This document shows, piece after piece, positions 35,761 through 42,868 of a DNA stretch of 64,000 nucleotides. Under the pieces are notes generated by a model that searched no databases, was not told where the DNA came from, and saw nothing but the letters and a program-made list of their open reading frames with translations. Made by a program: the position numbers and the translations under genes. Location of the stretch: positions 248,001 through 312,000 of the forward strand of contig NZ_NOXW01000019.1 in assembly GCF_002251855.1 (NCBI RefSeq). Direction: 5' to 3'. This stretch comes from Rhodoferax sp. TH121 (GTDB taxonomy: Bacteria > Pseudomonadota > Gammaproteobacteria > Burkholderiales > Burkholderiaceae_C). The stretch's first letter is position 1. Every line of letters begins with the position of its first letter.

Positions 35761-37418
35761 GCGGGGGCGCTGACCTCGGCAGTGGCCCGTTTGCCCGTGC
35801 GCAACGCCAGGCCACCGGCTTGGCGCTTTTGCTCGCCCAGCGATGCGCGGCTGACGGTGGGGCCGCACAGCCCGCGCAACTCCTCGACCGTGGCAGAGAG
35901 CGCCAACGCTTCTGACACCTTGGCCGCATGCTTTTGCAGCAGCTGGTAGGCGTTGTCGATGAGGCGCGAGTTCAGTGTCTCGCGGCCATGCAGGATGAGG
36001 TTTTTGACCGCTGCCGTAGGGTTGCCCGACATGCTTAGCGCCATGGCGGTTTCGGCGTACTCCAGCACCTGGGCTTGCGCGTTGCGGATGGTGTCGGCAT
36101 AGGGGGGGTAAGCGCTGGCGCTGGCGGCCAGCAGCTCGGTGAGCGAGCGATTGCTGCAAAACCGTTTCGCCAGCGTGCCCACGGTGGACTCCACTTCGTT
36201 GAGCTGAATGGCCTTGTTTGACAACTGCGCCAGAAGCGCCACCAGGTTGCATGCTGATTCAAAATCAAACAAGGGCTCGCGCACGGTTTTGGCCATATCC
36301 CGCACCGTCTCCACCGCACGTGCAAACTGGTGCTGCTGGATCAAGTTGAGGGCAGCCACGATACCTGACAGGCGTTGCAAGCGCGCATTGTCCGGGTCTT
36401 TGTCGATCAGGCGCATGAAGTCGTCATGGCAGCGCTGCAGGCCTTTGCGGTCTGCCAGCTCCAGCCGCACAAAGGCCAGCAGCACCAGTGTTTGCGCATC
36501 AAACATCTTGGACTCGAGGCCCAGGCGCACCGTCTTGTCGAGCAGCTTTTCGGCTTCTTCGTGGTCACCTGCGTAGTAGGTCATCATGGCCAGGTTTTGC
36601 AAGCGACTGATGGAGGCCGGCGTCAGTGTGGCGGCCATTTTGTAGGTCTCCAGCGCCTTGTCAAAACGCCCCAGCTCAAAGTGCGCGCGGCCCATTACAT
36701 CGTAGGCGTCGGCGTAGCTCGGGTCTTCGCTGATCAGTCGCTCCAGTGTGCTGGTGGCCTGGTTGATCTGCCCGGCCTCCAGCAAAGAGCGGGCTACGCC
36801 CAGCTTGGCCCAGGGCAGGGTCTTGGCGTCCACCACAGCCTTGTACAGGGTTTGCGCCTCGGCGCAGCGGCCAATGCGCAGCAACAGCTCGGCCCCCACG
36901 CGTGCGGCATAGAGCCAGAACATGCCTTTGCTCTCGAAGCGCTCCAGGCACAGCTTGGCGGCTTCTTCAAAACGTTCGTCTTCGATGGCGCTGAAGATCT
37001 CTTGCAACGACACCTTGCGGATGCGCGCAGCGACCAGTCGCTCCCCGAGTTGGGTGGCTTTGTGGGGCTTGAGCATGTAGCCATCCAGCGCCGACTCGGC
37101 CGCCTCGGCTACCTTGGCGTAGGTGGCCTCACCGGTGATCATGATGAAGATCGTGGAGAAAGGCAGCAGCTGGTTGCGGCGCAGGTCGTCCAGCAGGTCT
37201 TGGCCCGAGGTGTTGTCGCTGGGGAAGTGCTGCTCGCACAGCACAAAATCGAAAGACTTGAATTCGAGCTGTCGGCGCGCATCCACCGGGCGAGCTGCCT
37301 GGGCCACAGAGGCCACACCAAAATCGCGCAGCTGAGACACCAAAATCGAGCGCGAAGTGGGGTTGCCGTCCACAACCAGTGCGGAGCAGGCGGAGAAATC
37401 GTTTTCTAAGGCAGCCAT
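35757..37418 (-). CDS. Atypical receiver-TPR protein
   Basis: This 553-residue cytosolic protein has a receiver-like domain (about 12-135) followed by tetratricopeptide-type helices (about 150-480; for example SYADAYDVMGRAHFELGRFDKA). The receiver has Thr (MITG) and Lys (MLKPH), but the usual phospho-Asp position reads FVLCEQHFP and the acidic pair is VVDGN. It therefore probably cannot be phosphorylated normally. It has no DNA-binding domain. It is convergent with urtE and upstream of nothing obvious; a scaffold role is my inference. Confidence 0.9.
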   Translation of the reverse strand: MAALENDFSACSALVVDGNPTSRSILVSQLRDFGVASVAQAARPVDARRQLEFKSFDFVLCEQHFPSDNTSGQDLLDDLRRNQLLPFSTIFIMITGEATYAKVAEAAESALDGYMLKPHKATQLGERLVAARIRKVSLQEIFSAIEDERFEEAAKLCLERFESKGMFWLYAARVGAELLLRIGRCAEAQTLYKAVVDAKTLPWAKLGVARSLLEAGQINQATSTLERLISEDPSYADAYDVMGRAHFELGRFDKALETYKMAATLTPASISRLQNLAMMTYYAGDHEEAEKLLDKTVRLGLESKMFDAQTLVLLAFVRLELADRKGLQRCHDDFMRLIDKDPDNARLQRLSGIVAALNLIQQHQFARAVETVRDMAKTVREPLFDFESACNLVALLAQLSNKAIQLNEVESTVGTLAKRFCSNRSLTELLAASASAYPPYADTIRNAQAQVLEYAETAMALSMSGNPTAAVKNLILHGRETLNSRLIDNAYQLLQKHAAKVSEALALSATVEELRGLCGPTVSRASLGEQKRQAGGLALRTGKRATAEVSAPA

Positions 37419-37462
37419 CAGGAGTCTTGCCGGTGCGCCCGGCGGTGCGGGCGGTGGTCTAT

Positions 37463-37502
37463 CGATGGCGCATTATGGGCGCTGTGCTACCAAATAGATA
37501 GC
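37463..37502 (+). repeat. Possible fragment of repeat family 1 upstream of the REC-TPR gene
   Basis: GGGCGCTGTGCTACCAAATA followed by GATAGC resembles the 3' half of family 1 (AGCTATCAAATAGATAGC). It lies 4 bp past the ureD stop codon and upstream of the REC-TPR start. Confidence 0.45.
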
Positions 37503-37505
37503 CGT

Positions 37506-38336
37506 TCACATCGCCCAGATACGAGGGTCGGCCGCTTCCAGCGCCCACTGCTGGGCGCGCCAGGCACGCCGCACGCTGCGCAGCAGCTGCATGGCAGGCT
37601 CCACATGGGGAGCCAAGACCCGCAGCACCACCAGTTGGGGGTGTGGGCTGGTCACGCCTGCGGTGCCCGCCAAGGCATGACCTTGCAGGCAGGCACGGGC
37701 GGTGTCCAGCAGTGACTCTTTGCGCGTGCGCGGTAGTGGGCTGCCGGATGCGAAAAACAGGGTGGCCAGGCAGCGCTGCCCGGCCATGCCAGCGGCGCTG
37801 TTGAGCAGGCGCTGGTCTTGCCCGTCGATCAGTCCCCGCTCCAGCCAGACACCGGGAATCTCGATGTGTTGTTCCAGCTGGCCCTGGGTGAAGGGCAAGT
37901 GGGCCATGGGCAGGCCCAGCACCGTGGTGTCCCAGCCCAGGCATTCCGCGCCGGACTCCAGCGCCAGACGCAGCTGGTTGCGGGCCTGGCAGGCGTCGTA
38001 ACAAATGGCTTCCAGTGGCAACCACTCCAGGCGGGCGCCAGCCTCCAGGCTCAGGCGCGTGGTCTGGGTGGCCCAGGGGCCTTCGGATCGGTAAAAGCGC
38101 GTGGCGCCGGGTGTGGTGATGAGGCCGTGCGCACCGGCTCCCACGTGTACCCGCAGGTCCAGGGTGTCGCCGCCCACCAGGCCACCGGGCGGATGCACCA
38201 GCACGTTGTGGCAAATGCCATCGCCCTCGGGGTACAGGCTTTGCAAGATGCGCAGTGGGCCGCTGTGCTGGTGGCGTGCCACGCAGCGGTCGGTTTCCAG
38301 GCGGTAGTTCAGGTCTAACTGGGCGTGCCACACCAT
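37506..38336 (-). CDS. ureD: Urease accessory protein UreD (UreH)
   Basis: UreD binds apo-urease and, with UreF and UreG, helps carbamylate the active-site lysine and insert nickel. This 276-residue protein has GDTLDLRVHVGAGAHGLITT, PGATRFYRS and CYDACQARNQL-type segments typical of UreD. It lies about 33 kb from ureABC, as the last gene of the purine/ureide run, 27 bp after a deaminase. No other ureD is in the window. Confidence 0.95.
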   Translation of the reverse strand: MVWHAQLDLNYRLETDRCVARHQHSGPLRILQSLYPEGDGICHNVLVHPPGGLVGGDTLDLRVHVGAGAHGLITTPGATRFYRSEGPWATQTTRLSLEAGARLEWLPLEAICYDACQARNQLRLALESGAECLGWDTTVLGLPMAHLPFTQGQLEQHIEIPGVWLERGLIDGQDQRLLNSAAGMAGQRCLATLFFASGSPLPRTRKESLLDTARACLQGHALAGTAGVTSPHPQLVVLRVLAPHVEPAMQLLRSVRRAWRAQQWALEAADPRIWAM

Positions 38337-38363
38337 GGGGATTTGTCTGCCGAGGCGTGGGCC

Positions 38364-38837
38364 TCAGGGTTTCCAGAAGTTCAGGTGCAAGGCGGCAATG
38401 GCCTCTTCCACCGCGGGCACGGGCCCGATCACCGTCACCTGCTTTTGGCCTGCCGCCAGCACGGTGCGGCTCGGCAGATCCATAGTGGGGTTCTCGCTGT
38501 GGTTGCCGGTCAACTCCAGCAGGCGGCGTTCGGTCATGCCGAACACCAGCGTGCCGATGTTGGCCCAATACTGCGTGCCCGCACACATGGCGCAGGGCTC
38601 TACCGTGGTCACCAGCGTGCAGCCCCACAGGTAGTCGGCAGTGAAGTTGGTGGCGGCCGTGCGGGCCAAGGTGGACTCGGCATGGTTCACCGTGTCCACA
38701 TTGCCTTGTTCGGCCAGCACCGTTTCGCCATCCGGTGCTACCAAGATGGCGCCAAAAGGGTGCTTGCCCAAGCCGATGGCACGCTGTGCCACAGCGTTGG
38801 CGCGCAACAGATGGCGCTCGATTTGTTCAGGCGTCAT
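38364..38837 (-). CDS. CDA-fold nucleoside/nucleobase deaminase
   Basis: This 157-residue zinc enzyme has the deaminase active site HAE (His52, Glu54) and PCAMC (Cys82, Cys85). It starts at the ATG at 38837. The subfamily resembles cytosine/guanine-type deaminases and could be a guanine deaminase feeding xanthine into the purine pathway. Alternatives are tRNA-type or other small-base deaminases. Position between the ABC transporter and ureD favours purine catabolism. Confidence 0.85.
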   Translation of the reverse strand: MTPEQIERHLLRANAVAQRAIGLGKHPFGAILVAPDGETVLAEQGNVDTVNHAESTLARTAATNFTADYLWGCTLVTTVEPCAMCAGTQYWANIGTLVFGMTERRLLELTGNHSENPTMDLPSRTVLAAGQKQVTVIGPVPAVEEAIAALHLNFWKP

Positions 38838-38849
38838 CAGCAACCCGCC

Positions 38850-38922
38850 GCCGGGCCGCCCCAAGGCGGGTTAGCCCCCTCGGGGGGCAGCGCAGTACAC
38901 GTAGTGACGAGCGTGGGGGCCA
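38850..38922 (-). repeat. Dispersed repeat family 2, copy between the permease and deaminase genes
   Basis: CCGCCCCAAGGCGGG and CCCCCTCGGGGGG are nested hairpins, followed by CAGTACACGTAGTGACGAGC. The reverse complement aligns with the urtB-urtC element. It separates the ABC permease (stop at 38925) from the deaminase start. Confidence 0.8.
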
Positions 38923-38924
38923 TA

Positions 38925-39692
38925 TTACTGATTTTGCGAGCCGCGGTGGGCCCAACCGGTGGTGTGCTTTTCAATCGCGCTGAACAGCTCGTACATCACC
39001 ATGGCCATGGCGCCCACCACCACCAGGCCGGCAAAGGCCAGACCCATTTGCATGGCCGAGCCAGCGCTGATCAGCAGGTAGCCAATGCCTTCGTTGGCGG
39101 CGGTCATTTCAGACACCGTGGTACCCACAAAGGCCAGTGTGATGGCAACCTTGAGCGAACCATAGAAGTAAGGCATGGAGCGTGGCAGGCCGACCTTCAT
39201 CAGCACATCCCAGCGTTTGGCGCCCAGCACGCGCAACACGTCTTCCAGCTCGGGCTCCAAGGTGGCCAGGCCGGTGGCAATGTTCACCATGATGGGAAAG
39301 AAGCTGATGAGGAAGGCCGTCAGGATGGCCGGGCCCACGCCAATGCCAAACCACACCACCAAAATAGGCACAAAGGCCGCCTTGGGCAAGGCATTAAAAG
39401 CCGTCATCAGCGGGTACACCGCGGCATAGGCCAGGCGCGAACTGCCGATCACAAAACCCAGCAATACCCCCACCACAATGGCAATGCCAAAACCCGCCAT
39501 GGTGACCCAAAAGGTGCGCCACGCGTGCCCCGCGATGATGCCCTTGAACTCCCAGAACTGCGTCCAGATGCGCCAGGGGCTGGGGAAAATGAACTCAGAC
39601 ACTTCAAAGGCCGAGCACAGGATTTGCCAGAGCACGATGAAGCCCACCAGCAAGATCCAGGGAGCCCAAAACTCCACTTGTTTTTTGTTCAT
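38925..39692 (-). CDS. ABC transporter permease (SsuC/TauC type)
   Basis: This is a membrane subunit of an NMT1/taurine-type importer, 255 residues with about six TM helices. The EAA-type loop is GLPRSMPYFYGSLKVAI. It acts with the ATPase and binding protein just upstream. The operon position suggests a purine or ureide substrate, but nothing in the sequence proves it. Confidence 0.93.
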   Translation of the reverse strand: MNKKQVEFWAPWILLVGFIVLWQILCSAFEVSEFIFPSPWRIWTQFWEFKGIIAGHAWRTFWVTMAGFGIAIVVGVLLGFVIGSSRLAYAAVYPLMTAFNALPKAAFVPILVVWFGIGVGPAILTAFLISFFPIMVNIATGLATLEPELEDVLRVLGAKRWDVLMKVGLPRSMPYFYGSLKVAITLAFVGTTVSEMTAANEGIGYLLISAGSAMQMGLAFAGLVVVGAMAMVMYELFSAIEKHTTGWAHRGSQNQ

Positions 39693-39701
39693 GGCCTGGC
39701 C

Positions 39702-40529
39702 TTATTGGTTGATGGTCGCGCCAGTCTTGCGCATGGCACCAATGTGCCCGCGCAGCTCGTGCACGATGTCAGTGAATTCCTTGGTGTAGGTGATCTCCAG
39801 GTCGCGCGGGCGCGGCAGGTCGATCTCCTTTTTCACCACAAAACGGCCCGGGCTCTTGCTCATCACATACACCGTGTCGGCCAGAAACACCGATTCGCGC
39901 AAGTCGTGCGTGACCAAAATCACGTTGAATTGCTGCTCGGTCCACAGGTCGCGCAAGATGCACCACAGCTCTTCGCGCGTGAAGGCGTCGAGCGCGCCAA
40001 ACGGTTCGTCCAGCAGCAGCATCTTGGGTTCGTGGATCAGCGCGCGGCAAATGCTGGCGCGCTGCTGCATGCCGCCCGAGAGTTGCCAGGGGAACTTGTC
40101 CTCGTAGCCGGCCAAACCCACCTTCTGCAGCAGCTTGCGCGCACGCTCCTCATACTCCTTGCGCTTGGCCTTGAAGGTGGAGCGGTAGGGCTCCACGATC
40201 TCCAGCGGCAGCAGCACGTTGTCCACCGTGGTGCGCCAAGGAAGCAGTGAGGGCGCCTGGAAGGCCATGCCCGAAATCTTGAGCGGCCCCGTCACCGGCT
40301 GGTTGTCGATCAGGATCTTGCCCATGGAGGGCATCTTCAGGCCGGTGGTCAGCTTCATGAAGGTGGACTTGCCGCAGCCCGAGGGGCCGACGATGGCGAT
40401 GAACTCGCCCTTGCGCACCTTCAGGTCAATGGCCTCGACTGCAAAGTGGTTCTGCTTGAGCAGCTCCTCGTTGTAAGCGAGCCAGACATCCTGAAAATCG
40501 ACAAACCAGGGGGTGGCGGGTGCACTCAT
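39702..40529 (-). CDS. ABC transporter ATP-binding protein (SsuB/TauB type)
   Basis: This 275-residue ATPase has Walker A GPSGCGKSTFMK, signature LSGGMQQRASICRAL, Walker B MLLLDEPFGALD and H-loop VTHD. It powers the adjacent permease. It is 9 bp from the permease gene and 3 bp after the binding-protein gene, forming a tight three-gene unit. Confidence 0.95.
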   Translation of the reverse strand: MSAPATPWFVDFQDVWLAYNEELLKQNHFAVEAIDLKVRKGEFIAIVGPSGCGKSTFMKLTTGLKMPSMGKILIDNQPVTGPLKISGMAFQAPSLLPWRTTVDNVLLPLEIVEPYRSTFKAKRKEYEERARKLLQKVGLAGYEDKFPWQLSGGMQQRASICRALIHEPKMLLLDEPFGALDAFTREELWCILRDLWTEQQFNVILVTHDLRESVFLADTVYVMSKSPGRFVVKKEIDLPRPRDLEITYTKEFTDIVHELRGHIGAMRKTGATINQ

Positions 40530-40532
40530 GGT

Positions 40533-41561
40533 TTACTTCTTGGGCAACACGTCCAGCGCGGCCTTCGCGGGCAGGTAGCTGCCGTTCCACACCACATCGG
40601 GGTTCACGCGGCTCTTGGTATTGAAAGCATCCGACACTTGCGATGCCATCAGCGACAGGCGGGGACCATTGACCTGGCCAAAGCCTTCAGCACGTGCATT
40701 GGGGCTGTTGATGACAGTATCGATGGCCAGCTTGAGGCGACGGGTTTCGAGTTCCGCGTTAATGATGCCGTCACGCGCCTTCACATCGCCAATGGCCGCG
40801 GCCGGGTTGCCCATCACGTCCTTCATGCCCTTGGCAAAGGCTGCCAAAAAGGCTTTCACGGCTTCGGGGTTCTCTTTCAGGATCTTGGGCGAGGCGATGA
40901 TGGCGTTGCCATACAGCTTCACGCCGTATTGGGGGTAGGGCAGCACCACCACATCTTCGGCCTTCACGCCGCGGGCTTCCAGGTTCAGCAGCGAGGTGAA
41001 GGTGAAGCCGGTGATCGCGTCCACATCACCACGCGCCAGCATGGTTTCGCGCAGTGGGGGGTCCATGGCGGTCCACTGCACGCCGGTGACGTTGTTCGCT
41101 TTGGAGAAGATCGGGAAAGCACGGCGGCCCGCGTCAAACACGGGGGCGCCCAGCTTCTTGCCATTCAGGTCCGCCGGGGTTTTGATGCCGCTCTTCTTAA
41201 GCGCCATGACCGAGGCCGGCGTGTCGTTGTAAACCATCATGATGGCCACAGGCTTGTTGGGCGCATCCGCGTTGTTGGCGTGGAACTCCATCAGCGCCGC
41301 CATGTCGGCAAAACCCATGTCGTAGGCGCCAGACGCCACACGGGTCACCGTGCCGCCCGAACCGTTGCCTGCGTCGATGGTGACGTCCAGCTTGGCGTCT
41401 TTGAAATAGCCCTTGGCGGCGGGCGTCAAAAACAGGGCGGCCGGGCCTTCAAAGCGCCAGTCGAGCTGGAACTTGATGGGCGTGCTTTGGGCCATGGCAG
41501 AACCGGCCGCCACGGTGGCGGCAGCAAAAGCAATGGCGTGGAGAAACTGGCGCTTTTTCAT
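40533..41561 (-). CDS. NMT1/ThiY-like ABC substrate-binding protein
   Basis: This is a periplasmic binding protein of 342 residues with a signal peptide (ending GSAMAQ). The N-terminal lobe shows IKFQLDWRFEGPAALF, the NMT1/THI5-like hallmark of binders for pyrimidines, nitrate-like or sulfonate ligands. A TAGGAG site precedes the start. It is the first gene of the transporter unit and has a candidate sigma-54 promoter of its own. The ligand may be a ureide or purine, inferred from context. Confidence 0.92.
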   Translation of the reverse strand: MKKRQFLHAIAFAAATVAAGSAMAQSTPIKFQLDWRFEGPAALFLTPAAKGYFKDAKLDVTIDAGNGSGGTVTRVASGAYDMGFADMAALMEFHANNADAPNKPVAIMMVYNDTPASVMALKKSGIKTPADLNGKKLGAPVFDAGRRAFPIFSKANNVTGVQWTAMDPPLRETMLARGDVDAITGFTFTSLLNLEARGVKAEDVVVLPYPQYGVKLYGNAIIASPKILKENPEAVKAFLAAFAKGMKDVMGNPAAAIGDVKARDGIINAELETRRLKLAIDTVINSPNARAEGFGQVNGPRLSLMASQVSDAFNTKSRVNPDVVWNGSYLPAKAALDVLPKK

Positions 41562-41596
41562 GGGAACTCCTACAGGTTGTCAGATGGAAATGGCAA

Positions 41597-41613
41597 AGCA
41601 AGAAGAATGCCCA
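41597..41613 (-). promoter_or_regulatory. Candidate sigma-54 promoter of the NMT1 ABC unit
   Basis: The minus strand reads TGGGCATTCTTCTTGCT: GG-N10-GC, with CA after the GG and TT before the GC as in the consensus. It lies in the 74-bp gap before the binding-protein gene, and a predicted start near 41586 leaves a leader of about 25 nt. Confidence 0.5.
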
Positions 41614-41635
41614 AAAATGGGGCGCGTGGTCGTTG

Positions 41636-42868
41636 TCAGGGCCGCAGCAAATCCAGCAGGCTGCGCGCCACCACCTTGGTCGCCTTGCGCAAATCGTCCA
41701 GGCTCACGCGTTCATCGGCCCGCTTGGCGTGCGACTCCAGCACAGTGCGGGGGCCGGCGCCGTAGATGACGCCGGGAATGCCGCGCTCGGCGAACAGGCG
41801 CACATCGGTGTAGAGCGGCGTGCCCATGGCGGGGATGGGTTCGCCAAACAAGGCTTCGCCATGTTTTTGCAGCGCATCCACCAGTGGTTTGTTACCTGCC
41901 AGGGGGCGCATGGCGTTGGCCAGTAGCAAGCGCTTGATGTCTACCGTAATTCCGGGCACTTGGGCCGCGGCATCCGCAATCACTTTGCGGATAGAGGCTT
42001 CCACCTCGGTGGGGTTTTCCTCGGGGATCATGCGGCGGTCCAGCTTGAAGACCACTTTGCCGGGGACCACATTGGTGTTGGTGCCGCCTTCGATGCGGCC
42101 CACGTTCAGGTAGGGGTGGTTGATGCCGTCTACATCTGAAGTCACTTGTTTGTACAGCGTGTTCTGGGCGTACAGCGCGTTGAGAATGTGCACCGCGCCT
42201 TGCAGGGCGTCCACACCACTCTCGGGAATGGCCGCGTGGGCCATCTTGCCGTGCACGGTCACTTCCATTTGCAGGCAGCCGTTGTGCGCGGTAATCACTT
42301 GGTACGAAAAACCGGCCGCCAACAGCAGGTCGGGCTTGGTGATGCCCTTTTCCAGCAACCAGCCGGGGCCGAGTTCGCCGCCAAATTCTTCGTCGTAGGT
42401 GAACAGCAACTCCACACCACCCTTGAGCGGCAGGCCCAGCGATTCGAGCGCGCGCACGGCGAAGGTGTAGCTGGAGAAATCGCTTTTGCTGACCGCAGTG
42501 GCGCGGCCGTACATATTGCCGTCGGCAATCTCGCCGCCGTAGGGGTCATGCGTCCAGCCTTCGCCGGGGGGCACCACGTCACCGTGGGCGTTCAAGCCGA
42601 TGGTGAGCCCGCCTGCAGCGTAGGCGCGGCGCACCACCAGGTTGGTGATGCTCTGCATGCCGGCGGCCTGCACCTCGCTGGCGGGCACGCTGTGTTTGTC
42701 CGCCTGCAGGCCCATGGCGGCCAGCAGCTCGGCGGTGCGGTCTGCGTGGGGCGCGTTGTTGCCGGGCGGGGTGTCGGTGGGCACGCGCACCAGTTCTTGC
42801 AGAAAGCGCACTTGCTCGTCAAAGTGCGCGTCAATCCAGGCGTCGAGTTGTTCGTAGGGGGTGGTCAT
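41636..42868 (-). CDS. M20-family amidohydrolase/deacetylase
   Basis: This is a 410-residue metallohydrolase of the ArgE/DapE/CPG2 fold. Metal and catalytic residues are visible in GLNAHGDVVPPG, YDEEFGGELGPG and the C-terminal SHAKRADERV. It starts at the ATG at 42868, overlapping the upstream gene by 4 bp. In this operon it may hydrolyse a ureide or N-carbamoyl compound, but the family is broad and the substrate is not readable. Confidence 0.9.
   Translation of the reverse strand: MTTPYEQLDAWIDAHFDEQVRFLQELVRVPTDTPPGNNAPHADRTAELLAAMGLQADKHSVPASEVQAAGMQSITNLVVRRAYAAGGLTIGLNAHGDVVPPGEGWTHDPYGGEIADGNMYGRATAVSKSDFSSYTFAVRALESLGLPLKGGVELLFTYDEEFGGELGPGWLLEKGITKPDLLLAAGFSYQVITAHNGCLQMEVTVHGKMAHAAIPESGVDALQGAVHILNALYAQNTLYKQVTSDVDGINHPYLNVGRIEGGTNTNVVPGKVVFKLDRRMIPEENPTEVEASIRKVIADAAAQVPGITVDIKRLLLANAMRPLAGNKPLVDALQKHGEALFGEPIPAMGTPLYTDVRLFAERGIPGVIYGAGPRTVLESHAKRADERVSLDDLRKATKVVARSLLDLLRP

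Noticed and set aside
37419..38628. Alternative longer minus-strand frame across ureD
   Set aside because: It is another reading frame of ureD with Arg/Pro/Gly-rich translation and no homology.
38325..40250. 641-codon plus-strand frame opposite the deaminase and ABC genes
   Set aside because: Antisense of well-supported genes; composition is His/Gln-rich and shows no domain.
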